Positions 17,747-27,264 of a stretch of DNA of 64,000 bases are shown here, one piece after another. Under the pieces are notes generated by a model. It saw nothing but the letters and a program-made list of their open reading frames with translations. It had not been told where the DNA came from and searched no databases. Origin of the DNA: Bacteroides sp. (GTDB lineage Bacteria > Bacteroidota > Bacteroidia > Bacteroidales > Bacteroidaceae). Made by a program: the position numbers and the translations under genes. Each line of letters begins with the position of its first letter. The stretch's first letter is position 1. The stretch lies in NCBI GenBank assembly GCA_030151635.1, contig JASLDF010000129.1, forward strand, positions 1 through 64,000, read 5' to 3'.

Positions 17747-20700
17747 ATGACTAAACAGAAGAAATTCATTACATGTGATGGAAATCAAGCTGCTGCACAT
17801 ATTTCATATATGTTCTCTGAAGTAGCTTCAATTTACCCTATCACACCATCTTCTACCATGGCTGAATACGTAGATGAGTGGGCTGCTGCAGGCCGCAAAA
17901 ACATCTTCGGAGAAAAAGTCTTGGTACAAGAAATGCAATCAGAAGCTGGTGCTGCTGGTGCACTTCACGGATCACTACAAGCAGGTGCTCTTTCAACTAC
18001 ATATACAGCATCTCAAGGCTTGTTGTTGATGATACCTAACATGTACAAAATCTCTGGAGAGCTATTGCCATGCGTATTCCACGTATCTGCTCGTGCTCTT
18101 GCAACACATGCACTATCAATTTTTGGTGACCACCAAGACGTGATGGCTGCACGCCAAACAGGTTTTGCTATGCTATTTGAAGGTTCTGTACAAGAAGTTA
18201 TGGACCTTTCTGGTGTTGCTCACCTTGCTACATTGAAGTCTCGCATTCCATTCATGAATATTTTTGATGGTTTCCGTACTTCTCACGAAATCCAAAAAGT
18301 TGAAGAAATCAGCGCTGAAGAACTTGCTCCATTGATGGATCAAGAAGCTATTGCTGAATTTAGAGAAAGAGCTCTTAATCCACATGCTCCTGTAGCTCGT
18401 GGTATGGCAGAAAACCCAGATGTTTACTTCCAACATAGAGAAGCTGCTAACTCATTCTACGATGACGTTCCTGCTATCGTTGAAGAATACATGGAAGAAA
18501 TCTACAAAATCACAGGTCGTAAATATGGTCTATTTGACTATTACGGTGCTGATGATGCAGAAAACGTAGTTATCGCTATGGGTTCTGTTACAGAGGCTGC
18601 TAAAGAAGCTGTTGATTTCCTTGTACAACAAGGTAAAAAAGTTGGTTTAGTATGTGTACACTTGTACCGTCCATTCTCAGCTAAACACTTCCTTTCTGTA
18701 ATGCCTAAATCGGTTAAAAACATTGCTGTACTTGACCGTACTAAAGAACCTGGTGCAATTGGTGAACCTCTTTACCTAGATGTAAAATCTTGCTTCTACG
18801 AAAAAGAAAATGCTCCTACAATTGTTGGTGGTCGCTTTGGTCTTTCTTCAAAAGATACTACTCCTGCACAAATTATTTCTGTGTTCGAGAACCTAGAATT
18901 ACCAATGCCTAAAAATCAATTTACATTGGGTATTGTTGATGACGTAACATTTACTTCTCTTCCTTTAAAAGAAGAAATCTCTCTTGAAGGTGATTTATAT
19001 GAAGCTAAATTCTACGGTTTAGGTGCTGATGGTACTGTTGGTGCTAACAAAAACTCAGTAAAAATTATCGGTGATAACACAGATAAATACTGTCAAGCAT
19101 ACTTCTCTTATGACTCTAAGAAATCGGGTGGTTTCACATGTTCTCACTTACGTTTTGGTAATACTCCAATCCGTGCGACATACCTTGTTAACACACCTAA
19201 CTTCGTTGCATGTCACGTTCAAGCGTACTTGAAACTATATGATGTAACAAGAGGTCTTAAGAAAAATGGTACTTTCCTATTGAATACTATTTGGGATGGT
19301 GAAGAGCTAGCTAAGCACTTACCAAACAAAGTTAAAAAAGTATTCGCTCAAAAGAATATTACTGTTTACTCTATCAATGCAACTAAAATTGCACTAGAAA
19401 TTGGTCTTGGTAACAGAACAAATACAATCCTTCAATCTGCATTCTTCCGTATCACAGAAGTAATTCCAGTAGATCTAGCTGTAGAACAAATGAAGAAATT
19501 CATTGTTAAATCTTACGGTAAGAAAGGTGAAGACGTTGTTAATAAAAACTATGCTGCTGTTGATCGTGGTGGTGAATATCACAAACTTACTGTTGACCCA
19601 GCTTGGGCTAATCTTCCAGCTGAAGAAGGCGAAAAGAATAACGACCCTGCATTTATCAACGAAGTAGTTCGTCCAATCAATGCACAAGACGGTGACCTTC
19701 TTCCAGTATCTACTTTCAAAGGTATTGAAGATGGTACATGGCAACAAGGTACTGCTAAGTACGAAAAACGTGGTGTAGCTGCATTCGTTCCAGAATGGAA
19801 TGAAGAAAACTGTATCCAATGTAACAAGTGTGCTTACGTTTGTCCTCACGCAACTATTCGTCCATTTGTTCTTGATGAAGAAGAACAAAAAGGCGCTAAC
19901 TTCAACATGTTGAAAGCGGTAGGTAAACAATTCGATGGCATGACTTTCCGTATGCAAGTTGACGTTCTAGACTGTCTAGGCTGTAGCAACTGTGTAGATG
20001 TTTGTCCAGGTAAGAAAGGTAACAAAGCACTTGCTATGAAACCAATCGAAACTCAAATGGAACAAGCTGCTAACTGGGACTACTGTGCAGATACAGTTAA
20101 GACTAAACAACACCTTGTAAATGTTTCTGCAAATGTGAAGAACTCACAATTTGCAACTCCACTATTTGAGTTCTCTGGAGCTTGTTCTGGTTGTGGTGAA
20201 ACTCCTTACGTTAAATTGATTACTCAATTGTTTGGTGATCGCCAAATGGTAGCGAACGCAACTGGTTGTTCTTCTATCTACTCTGGTTCTGTTCCTTCAA
20301 CTCCATATACAACTAACGAAGACGGTGAAGGTCCAGCATGGGCTAACTCTCTTTTCGAAGACTTCTGTGAATTCGGTATGGGTATGGAACTTGCTAGTGA
20401 TTCACTTCGTACTCGTCTAGAAAACTTAATGAAAGAAGCTCAAAGCTGTGATAAATGCTCTTCTGAACTTAAAGCTCTATTCGTAGAATGGATTGAAAAT
20501 AAAAATAACGCTGAGAAAACTAAAGAACTTTACAAAACAATTACTCCATTGGTTGAAGCTTGTGGTTGTGATATCTGTAAACAAATCTTTAGCCTAAAAC
20601 AATACATCGTGAAACGTTCACAATGGATTATTGGTGGTGACGGTGCATCTTATGATATCGGTTTTGGTGGTCTTGATCACGTTATTGCAAGTGGTAAAGA

Positions 20701-21292
20701 TATCAACATCATGGTTCTTGATACTGAGGTTTATTCAAATACTGGTGGTCAATCTTCAAAAGCAACTCCTCTAGGAGCTATTGCGAAATTTGCTGCAAGT
20801 GGTAAACGTGTACGCAAGAAAGACCTTGGTTTGATGGCTACTACTTATGGTTATGTATATGTTGCACAAATCGCTATTGGTGCTGACCAAGCTCAAACAC
20901 TAAAAGCAATTCGCGAAGCAGAAGCATATCCAGGTCCATCATTGATTATTGCTTACTCACCATGTATTAGCCACGGTTTGAAAGCTGGTATGGGTAAAAC
21001 TCAACAAGAACAAGCTGACGCTGTTGCTTGTGGATACTGGCACCTATGGAGATTCAACCCAGAGCTAGAAGCTGAAGGTAAGAATCCATTTATCCTAGAT
21101 TCAAAAGCTCCAGACTTGGAGAAATTCGAAGACTTCTTGAAAGGTGAAGTTCGTTACACTTCTGTAATGAAACAATTCCCAGTAGAAGCTAAAGAATTAT
21201 TTGCTGAATCTAAGAGAAATGCTGCTTGGAAATACAATAATTACAAGCGTCTTGCAAGCATGAGTTATGATGATGCTGCAACAGAAGCTTAA
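17747..21292 (+). CDS. nifJ: Pyruvate:ferredoxin (flavodoxin) oxidoreductase
   Basis: 1181 residues, single-chain homodimeric PFOR: pyruvate + CoA + oxidised ferredoxin to acetyl-CoA + CO2 + reduced ferredoxin. Cytoplasmic and oxygen-sensitive, so it signals anaerobic energy metabolism. Domains in order: pyruvate-binding alpha region (YPITPSSTMAE near residue 35), beta region, gamma region, an 8Fe-ferredoxin-like insert with CIQCNKC (from Cys689) and CLGCSNC (from about 743), then the thiamine-diphosphate domain with CSGCGETPYVK (from Cys813) and the GDGASYDIGFGGLDH motif. Codon use (GGT, GCT, CGT and GAA dominate) looks optimised compared with neighbours, consistent with high expression. It follows the AAA ATPase by 27 bases and ends at a strong terminator. 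Confidence 0.98.
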   Translation: MTKQKKFITCDGNQAAAHISYMFSEVASIYPITPSSTMAEYVDEWAAAGRKNIFGEKVLVQEMQSEAGAAGALHGSLQAGALSTTYTASQGLLLMIPNMYKISGELLPCVFHVSARALATHALSIFGDHQDVMAARQTGFAMLFEGSVQEVMDLSGVAHLATLKSRIPFMNIFDGFRTSHEIQKVEEISAEELAPLMDQEAIAEFRERALNPHAPVARGMAENPDVYFQHREAANSFYDDVPAIVEEYMEEIYKITGRKYGLFDYYGADDAENVVIAMGSVTEAAKEAVDFLVQQGKKVGLVCVHLYRPFSAKHFLSVMPKSVKNIAVLDRTKEPGAIGEPLYLDVKSCFYEKENAPTIVGGRFGLSSKDTTPAQIISVFENLELPMPKNQFTLGIVDDVTFTSLPLKEEISLEGDLYEAKFYGLGADGTVGANKNSVKIIGDNTDKYCQAYFSYDSKKSGGFTCSHLRFGNTPIRATYLVNTPNFVACHVQAYLKLYDVTRGLKKNGTFLLNTIWDGEELAKHLPNKVKKVFAQKNITVYSINATKIALEIGLGNRTNTILQSAFFRITEVIPVDLAVEQMKKFIVKSYGKKGEDVVNKNYAAVDRGGEYHKLTVDPAWANLPAEEGEKNNDPAFINEVVRPINAQDGDLLPVSTFKGIEDGTWQQGTAKYEKRGVAAFVPEWNEENCIQCNKCAYVCPHATIRPFVLDEEEQKGANFNMLKAVGKQFDGMTFRMQVDVLDCLGCSNCVDVCPGKKGNKALAMKPIETQMEQAANWDYCADTVKTKQHLVNVSANVKNSQFATPLFEFSGACSGCGETPYVKLITQLFGDRQMVANATGCSSIYSGSVPSTPYTTNEDGEGPAWANSLFEDFCEFGMGMELASDSLRTRLENLMKEAQSCDKCSSELKALFVEWIENKNNAEKTKELYKTITPLVEACGCDICKQIFSLKQYIVKRSQWIIGGDGASYDIGFGGLDHVIASGKDINIMVLDTEVYSNTGGQSSKATPLGAIAKFAASGKRVRKKDLGLMATTYGYVYVAQIAIGADQAQTLKAIREAEAYPGPSLIIAYSPCISHGLKAGMGKTQQEQADAVACGYWHLWRFNPELEAEGKNPFILDSKAPDLEKFEDFLKGEVRYTSVMKQFPVEAKELFAESKRNAAWKYNNYKRLASMSYDDAATEA

Positions 21293-21314
21293 TTAGAAAC
21301 TTCTATATAACATT

Positions 21315-21351
21315 AAAGGGTCAGTCTCAATTGAGACTGACCCTTTTTTTT
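21315..21351 (+). terminator. Intrinsic terminator of nifJ
   Basis: A perfect 32-base palindrome (21315-21346) with AAAGGGTCAGTCTCAA as the left arm, running into T8. Confidence 0.92.
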
Positions 21352-21415
21352 GACACAGAATGATTACAAAGTATAAGCAATTTATACAAGTTATAAACAG
21401 TACATAAAAACAAAT

Positions 21416-21449
21416 AAACCCTTTCTAGCACATCAGCTAAAAAGGGTTT
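21416..21449 (-). terminator. Terminator of the GSCFA - murF-alr - small ORF operon
   Basis: Arms AAACCCTTT/AAAGGGTTT (21416-21424, 21441-21449) with an inner TAGC/GCTA pairing. It sits 22 bases beyond the stop of the 42-residue ORF in the - direction. Confidence 0.75.
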
Positions 21450-21470
21450 TATAAATAGTAAATACACCAG

Positions 21471-21599
21471 CTATTTCTTAAACAAGCGATTTAAAAGAGT
21501 CTTTAGTGGTTTTAATCCAACAATTAAAAAAATAATTACCAGTAGGAGTAACAACTCATAAACTGAGTGAATAAATGCTGGAATAACAATCATAATCAT
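21471..21599 (-). CDS. 42-residue single-pass membrane peptide coupled to murF-alr
   Basis: Short ORF starting with ATG inside the TAA of murF-alr (TAATG, one-base overlap) and ending TAG. The N terminus MIMIVIPAFIHSVYE precedes a continuous hydrophobic stretch ELLLLLVIIFLIVGL (about 15-29), then a basic amphipathic tail (KPLKTLLNRLFKK). This is the signature of a small inner-membrane protein with its tail in the cytoplasm. The one-base overlap, the terminator only 22 bases after it, and the absence of any other gene in this gap support translation. No family recognised. Possible roles include a regulator of a membrane complex in cell-wall synthesis or a simple membrane anchor; both are guesses. 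Confidence 0.6.
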   Translation of the reverse strand: MIMIVIPAFIHSVYELLLLLVIIFLIVGLKPLKTLLNRLFKK

Positions 21600-24097
21600 T
21601 AATCTAAATAATAAACACGTTTCACTCGTTCAGAAACACTCGTAAGAACCTCGTATGGGATTGTCCCCAATACATCCGACAAGACAGAAACTGGCAAATC
21701 ATCACCAAAAATAATAACTTCATCTCCCTCTTTACAATCAATACCTGTCAAATCAATCATACTTACATCCATACAGATGTTACCAATATATGAAGCTTTC
21801 TCTCCGTTTACTAAACAATAGGCATTACGATTACCTAACTTACGGTTTAATCCATCGGCATAACCAATAGGTATTGCTCCAATACGAGAAGGTTGTTCTA
21901 TTTTACCTCTTCGACTATACCCTACTGTTTCTCCCACGTTAAGCTCCTTTATTTGTAAAATTGTAGTTTTTAACGTACTTACATTTTTCATAGGGTGGGC
22001 ACCCGTAGGATCAATACCATACAATCCTAAGCCCAAGCGAACCATATCAAAATGAGCATCTGGAAAACGAGTTATAGCTGCCGAATTGCAAATATGTCGT
22101 GTTATTTTATGTACAAAAGAACCCTGTAATTCATCAGAAGCCAATTTAAATTGAGCCAATTGATGTGCTGTAAAATCATCAAATTCAACAGAGTCACTTC
22201 CTGCAAAATGAGAAAATATAGATTTAGGAATCAATGCATTTTGCTTTTTCAAAACAGTAATTAATTGATCCATCTCATCGGGCATAAAACCTAAACGGTG
22301 CATTCCAGTATCTATCTTTATATGAATTGGGAAATTAGTTACTCCCTCTTTTTCTGCTTCATGAATTAATTTTTTCAATAAGCTGAAACTATAAACTTCC
22401 GGCTCTAAATTATTCTCAAACATCAATTTAAAAGCAGATAACTCTGGGTTCATAATAATTATTGAATTACTAATTCCATCTTTACGCAGAGCTACTCCCT
22501 CATCGGCAACGGCTACACCTAAATAATCGACTTTATAATCTTGTAGAGTCTTAGCAATCTCACTCGCGCCAGCACCATAGGCAGATGCCTTAATCATACA
22601 CATGATTTTAGTTTCCGGCTTAAGTTGATCTCGATAATAATTTAAATTCTCAACGAGAACATTTAGATTTACTTCTAGTATCGTTTCATGACGTTTTAGC
22701 TCTAATGCCTCAAGAATACGCTCGAAGGTAAAGTTACGTGCCCCTTTGAGCAAAACACTTTCATTTGCAAATGAAATTTCTCCCGTTTTAATAGCGTGAA
22801 GTAAATCATCTGTAGTTTCAAAGAAATCTTTTTCAATATTAAATCGTTGACTCTCTTGACTAATCCACTTTCCAACACCTACAACACGTTGAATCTGTTT
22901 ATTAAATAAAAGTTGAGAAACCTTTCTATATAGCGTCGTAGCATTCTGTCCTGTGCCAATTAAATCTGAAATAATCAAAGTCCGTTTCAGTCCTTTCTGC
23001 AGAGATCGTCTATAATGAAAATCGAGTGCAATATCTAAAGAAGAAAGGTCTGAACTATAGCTATCATTAATAATCAACGAATTGTTTCTACCTTCTTTAA
23101 CCTCTAGCCTCATCGCTACCGGCTCTAAAAGAGACATTCTAGTGCGAATTTCTTCACTAGACAACATCAAATAAATACATACGGCCAAACAATTGATGGA
23201 ATTTTCAATTGACGCATCATCAATAAAAGGAATGACATAATAATTATCCAATCCTAAATATCTATACTTAACAGTAGTTTGATCTTCATCTTTAATAATT
23301 GCACTTATGAACAACGGACGCTCCATATCATATCGACTCCATGCAATCTCTCTAGAACTTAAAACCGATTGTGACATGCAAGTAGATATTAACATATCAT
23401 CGGCATCATAAATGATAACATCGCAGTTTTTAAAGAGCTTTAGCTTTTCCATACACTTCTCTTGCATTGAAAAGAAGTTTTCTTGATGAGCACCACCAAT
23501 GTTAGTCAAAACTCCAATAGTTGGTTTTAATACATGTTCAAGTGCCCTCATCTCATCAGGTTGTGAAATTCCTGCTTCAAAAATAGCCACATTAGCATCA
23601 TCGGTCATTTGCCAAACCGAAAGAGGTACGCCAATTTGAGAGTTATAGCTTCTCGGGCTTCGAATTACTTTTTTTGAAGGAGATAAAATTTGATGTAACC
23701 ACTCTTTGACAACAGTTTTTCCATTACTGCCCGTAATTCCTACTACTGGATAATGAAATTGAGCACGGTGTTTCCTTGCAAGAGATTGCAAGGCTTTTAG
23801 TGTATCTGATACCACCAGAAAATTAGCATCTGCGAAGGGAACTACTCCACCATAACTATACGGTTTCATAATGCAGTTTTCGTAATTAGAAATAACAAAA
23901 TTACGTACACCCCGATCATAAAGAGTCGAGATGTACTTCGCACCACTATTTCTTGATGTATCTAAGGCGAAGAAGAGGGTATCTTCGGGAAAGCTCAAAG
24001 ATCTACTATCGGTTAACAACCAGTTTATTTTTGCAGGTCTATTTCCAATCTGCTTAGCTTTTATAATTTCTTTAACTTGTTCAATTGTATAAGACAT
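21599..24097 (-). CDS. Bifunctional MurF ligase / alanine racemase
   Basis: 832 residues, fusion typical of Bacteroidota. Residues 1-450: UDP-MurNAc-tripeptide:D-Ala-D-Ala ligase, with the ATP loop GITGSNGKT (about 123-131). Residues about 460-832: alanine racemase, with the PLP-lysine motif MIKASAYGAG, GMHRLGF, the second-base Tyr in VGYSRRG, and PIGYADGL. It supplies D-Ala and adds D-Ala-D-Ala to the peptidoglycan precursor, in the cytoplasm. In the ligase half the usual strict motifs are weaker than in stand-alone MurF, which is common for the fusion. It overlaps the upstream GSCFA gene by 37 bases and the downstream 42-residue ORF by one base, so all three are tightly coupled. Confidence 0.95.
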   Translation of the reverse strand: MSYTIEQVKEIIKAKQIGNRPAKINWLLTDSRSLSFPEDTLFFALDTSRNSGAKYISTLYDRGVRNFVISNYENCIMKPYSYGGVVPFADANFLVVSDTLKALQSLARKHRAQFHYPVVGITGSNGKTVVKEWLHQILSPSKKVIRSPRSYNSQIGVPLSVWQMTDDANVAIFEAGISQPDEMRALEHVLKPTIGVLTNIGGAHQENFFSMQEKCMEKLKLFKNCDVIIYDADDMLISTCMSQSVLSSREIAWSRYDMERPLFISAIIKDEDQTTVKYRYLGLDNYYVIPFIDDASIENSINCLAVCIYLMLSSEEIRTRMSLLEPVAMRLEVKEGRNNSLIINDSYSSDLSSLDIALDFHYRRSLQKGLKRTLIISDLIGTGQNATTLYRKVSQLLFNKQIQRVVGVGKWISQESQRFNIEKDFFETTDDLLHAIKTGEISFANESVLLKGARNFTFERILEALELKRHETILEVNLNVLVENLNYYRDQLKPETKIMCMIKASAYGAGASEIAKTLQDYKVDYLGVAVADEGVALRKDGISNSIIIMNPELSAFKLMFENNLEPEVYSFSLLKKLIHEAEKEGVTNFPIHIKIDTGMHRLGFMPDEMDQLITVLKKQNALIPKSIFSHFAGSDSVEFDDFTAHQLAQFKLASDELQGSFVHKITRHICNSAAITRFPDAHFDMVRLGLGLYGIDPTGAHPMKNVSTLKTTILQIKELNVGETVGYSRRGKIEQPSRIGAIPIGYADGLNRKLGNRNAYCLVNGEKASYIGNICMDVSMIDLTGIDCKEGDEVIIFGDDLPVSVLSDVLGTIPYEVLTSVSERVKRVYYLD

Positions 24098-25065
24098 TGT
24101 TCAATCTCCTTTCTAAAGTCTAATGTCGGATTTTTTTTAGATATACGGTTCATTTTTAGCACTAATTGTTCCAGAAAAGAAGCGTACTCTTTTGTATTAG
24201 GATTCAAAGGTTTATGTTCTAAACCCTTTTTTATTTTATCGCATTCTTCAATAACAGCTATTGTTTGCTCAGTAAAGAAAACAGCTTGTAGCTTTTCCCA
24301 TATATACGCAATTGCAAGAGAGGATGGGTGCACCATGTCATCGGCATAAAAGCGATAGTCACGCAATTCATCCAACATGATCTCGTATGCAGGGAAATAT
24401 ACTACTTGATTGGGAAACCTTTTTTGAAGCTCTGAAATTGCTAATAACAAAGTTGCTTTACTTCGTTGATTTTCGATTAAACCATCACGTACATGTCGAA
24501 TTGGACTAACTGTAAAAACAACCTTAAGTGTTGAATTAAGTGCACCAACAGATTCTAAAATAGGGATATAAAGTGATACAATATCAGAAACACTAAGTTG
24601 CACTCGATCAAAACTTTTATTCGGTACCTTGTGACAATTTGAAACAATTCGATTGTCCGATTTTAAATGATAAACTCCAGCCGTTCCAAAAGTTATAAAC
24701 AGAGTGTCTAATTCTTTAAATTGCTGATATGCAAGCGATACACTTGAATTTATAGCTTGAAGAGTTTCAGCTTTTGAAATAAAAGAAAAGGAACCATGGT
24801 GCATCCAACTATTCCACAACTCTAAATGCTGAAACAAGTCTGCTTCAGTATATTGCTTGTTAGCCATTATTTCTTGTAATGCCAGTGCAATAGAGGCTGG
24901 ATTGTATAGCACCCCAAAAGGATTAACCAAACAATTAAATTTGGCATCGACAAGCTTCCTCCCTATGTTTTCTGAAAAACAAGAACCTAAACTCATCATT
25001 CTATTCTGATGAGTTAATTTAGGAAAGTCTTTGGATTTTAAGTGGACGGATGTCGTAAAATTCAT
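24061..25065 (-). CDS. GSCFA-domain protein
   Basis: 334 residues, no signal peptide. The naming motif is seen as MMSLGSCFSENIG (residues 23-35), where Ser/Cys follow Gly. Further family motifs include FITFGTAGVYHL and the C-terminal DDMVHPSSLAIAYIWEKL, which places an Asp and His late in the sequence as in SGNH-type hydrolases. A Ser-Asp-His hydrolase/acylesterase activity is therefore plausible but unproven. First gene of the operon with murF-alr; the 37-base overlap suggests a link to cell-wall synthesis. Preceded by a -7 element, TAAATTTG. Confidence 0.88.
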   Translation of the reverse strand: MNFTTSVHLKSKDFPKLTHQNRMMSLGSCFSENIGRKLVDAKFNCLVNPFGVLYNPASIALALQEIMANKQYTEADLFQHLELWNSWMHHGSFSFISKAETLQAINSSVSLAYQQFKELDTLFITFGTAGVYHLKSDNRIVSNCHKVPNKSFDRVQLSVSDIVSLYIPILESVGALNSTLKVVFTVSPIRHVRDGLIENQRSKATLLLAISELQKRFPNQVVYFPAYEIMLDELRDYRFYADDMVHPSSLAIAYIWEKLQAVFFTEQTIAVIEECDKIKKGLEHKPLNPNTKEYASFLEQLVLKMNRISKKNPTLDFRKEIEQCLIQLNKLKKL

Positions 25066-25086
25066 TTTATGCTGTTTTAATCACTA

Positions 25087-25094
25087 CAAATTTA
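25087..25094 (-). promoter_or_regulatory. -7 element for the GSCFA/murF-alr operon
   Basis: TAAATTTG on the - strand, 21 bases before the ATG at 25065. No convincing -33. Confidence 0.5.
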
Positions 25095-25264
25095 GCTTGA
25101 TTTTAGGTTTGCCGGTCGAAAAATGTTTAATATTTGATTTAATAAAGATATGAATTTGTTAAATTTTTAATTTAAGCTACCTAGCACCCAATACAATTAT
25201 CTTTATTCATATATTATAATTATTTTTGGAAAACATAAGCGATTATTAAAAGATAGCCCTAACT

Positions 25265-25295
25265 TTTGATTAAAATGTTATAATCAGCTATCTTT
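25265..25295 (+). promoter_or_regulatory. Promoter for dxs-trkA-trkH
   Basis: TTTG (25265-25268), 19-base spacer, TATCTTTA (25288-25295), one base off TAnnTTTG. The leader would be about 30 bases. A related TATCTTTATTC string also occurs about 90 bases upstream. Confidence 0.55.
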
Positions 25296-25331
25296 ATTCG
25301 AATTTGCACATTAATACTTTTTGAAATTTAA

Positions 25332-27233
25332 ATGGGAAATACGTCAAAATATAGTTTGCTAGACACAATATCATCTCCGGAAGATTTACGTAAGCTAGAC
25401 ATGGACCAACTGATTGAATTATGTTCTGAATTAAGACAAGATCTTATTGATGAACTTTCTTGCAATCCTGGTCATTTTGCCGCGAGTCTTGGAGTAGTAG
25501 AGTTGACTGTAGCCCTGCATTATATTTACAATACACCTTATGACAAATTGGTTTGGGACGTAGGTCACCAAGCATATGTACATAAGATATTAACCGGAAG
25601 AAAAGACCTGTTCTTTACCAACCGTAAATTTGGAGGAATCCGCCCATTCCCTTCGCCAGAAGAGAGTGAGTATGATACCTTCTCATGTGGTCATGCCTCA
25701 AATTCAATTTCTGCCGCATTAGGAATGGCTGTTGCAGCCGACCAAAAAGGAGAAGACGATCGACATATTATTTCTATAATTGGAGATGGTTCAATGAGTG
25801 GAGGATTGGCTTTTGAAGGTCTAAACAATGCTTCTTCAATGCCTAACAACCTATTAATCATACTGAATGACAATGACATGTCTATTGATAAGAGTGTAGG
25901 TGGAATGAAGCAGTACTTGGTTAATTTAACAACATCAACACCATATAACCAATTGAGATATCAAGCAGCTAAGATGCTGCACAAAATGAATATCCTAAAC
26001 GATGAACGAAAAAAAGCACTTATTCGATTGGGGAATAGCCTGAAATCACTGGCTATGCAACAACAAAATATGTTTGAAGGCTTAAATATTCGCTATTTTG
26101 GACCTGTTGATGGACATGATATTAAAAACCTATCTCGTGTGCTACGAGATATAAAAGATATGAAAGGCCCAAAATTGTTGCACCTTCACACTGTGAAAGG
26201 TAAAGGATTTGAACCTGCTGAGAAACAAGCTACTATTTGGCACGCTCCTGGTCGCTTTGATCCCCTTACGGGAACTATTATTAAAGATACCGAAAAGGAT
26301 CTTCCACCTAAATTCCAAACAGTCTTTGGAAATACGTTAGTAGAATTAGCTGAGGCAAATAAAAACATTGTTGGGGTTACTCCAGCCATGCCATCAGGTT
26401 GCTCCATGAACATCATGATGGAAAAAATTCCAGAACGTGCTTTTGATGTTGGAATTGCTGAAGGTCATGCTGTTACGTTTTCGGGAGGAATGGCGAAAGA
26501 AGGATTACAACCTTTCTGCAACATTTATTCTTCGTTTATGCAACGTGCATATGATAATTTAATTCATGATGTGGCAATCCTTAAACTTCCAGTTGTCCTT
26601 TGTCTAGATAGAGCAGGACTGGTTGGCGAGGATGGACCAACACATCATGGTGTATTTGATTTAGCCTATCTTAGACCAATTCCGAATCTAACTATTTCTT
26701 CTCCCATGGATGAACATGAGTTGAGAAGATTAATGTACACAGCACAATTACCTGATAAAGGTGCTTTTGTTATTAGATACCCTCGTGGACGAGGTGTTTG
26801 CGTAGATTGGGAATGTCCTTTCGAAGAAATACCTGTAGGAAAAGGCAGAACTATTCTTGAAGGTAATGACCTAGCAGTAATTACCATCGGACCTATCGGT
26901 AATGTAGCAAAAGAAGCCATCGAGGAACTTCAAGAAACGAACTCCAAAACGGTTGCTTTATACGATTTGAGATTCTTAAAACCAATCGATGAAGAAATGC
27001 TACACAGTATTGGAGATAAGTTCAAACATGTTATCACAATTGAAGATGGGGTAATTCAAGGTGGAATGGGAACAGCTGTACTTGAATTTATGTCTGACCA
27101 TAACTACAATCCTCAAATTCACAGACTGGGTATCCCTGATGAATTTATAGAACATGGCTCTGTAAAAGAACTACATAAAGTTTGTGGTCTAGATAAAGAA
27201 AGCATACGTAAAGAGATTGAAAAACTCTTATAA
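25332..27233 (+). CDS. dxs: 1-deoxy-D-xylulose-5-phosphate synthase
   Basis: 633 residues, thiamine-diphosphate enzyme joining pyruvate and glyceraldehyde 3-phosphate; first step of the MEP isoprenoid pathway (also feeds thiamine and pyridoxal synthesis). Seen: [16 protein letters not shown]/Mg motif [17 protein letters not shown] with LNDNDMSI, and the transketolase-type Glu in [13 protein letters not shown], followed by [15 protein letters not shown] and the C-terminal transketolase domain. Length is normal. First gene of a unit with trkA (31 bases downstream) and trkH; this grouping recurs in Bacteroides genomes as I recall, with no known metabolic reason. Confidence 0.98.
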   Translation: MGNTSKYSLLDTISSPEDLRKLDMDQLIELCSELRQDLIDELSCNPGHFAASLGVVELTVALHYIYNTPYDKLVWDVGHQAYVHKILTGRKDLFFTNRKFGGIRPFPSPEESEYDTFSCGHASNSISAALGMAVAADQKGEDDRHIISIIGDGSMSGGLAFEGLNNASSMPNNLLIILNDNDMSIDKSVGGMKQYLVNLTTSTPYNQLRYQAAKMLHKMNILNDERKKALIRLGNSLKSLAMQQQNMFEGLNIRYFGPVDGHDIKNLSRVLRDIKDMKGPKLLHLHTVKGKGFEPAEKQATIWHAPGRFDPLTGTIIKDTEKDLPPKFQTVFGNTLVELAEANKNIVGVTPAMPSGCSMNIMMEKIPERAFDVGIAEGHAVTFSGGMAKEGLQPFCNIYSSFMQRAYDNLIHDVAILKLPVVLCLDRAGLVGEDGPTHHGVFDLAYLRPIPNLTISSPMDEHELRRLMYTAQLPDKGAFVIRYPRGRGVCVDWECPFEEIPVGKGRTILEGNDLAVITIGPIGNVAKEAIEELQETNSKTVALYDLRFLKPIDEEMLHSIGDKFKHVITIEDGVIQGGMGTAVLEFMSDHNYNPQIHRLGIPDEFIEHGSVKELHKVCGLDKESIRKEIEKLL

Positions 27234-27264
27234 TTCACGAGTATAAATAAGAATTGTACAAACA

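Noticed and set aside
19475..19957. 160-codon open frame antisense to nifJ
   Set aside because: It lies opposite a strongly conserved gene, has no domain or promoter, and is explained by the biased codons of nifJ.
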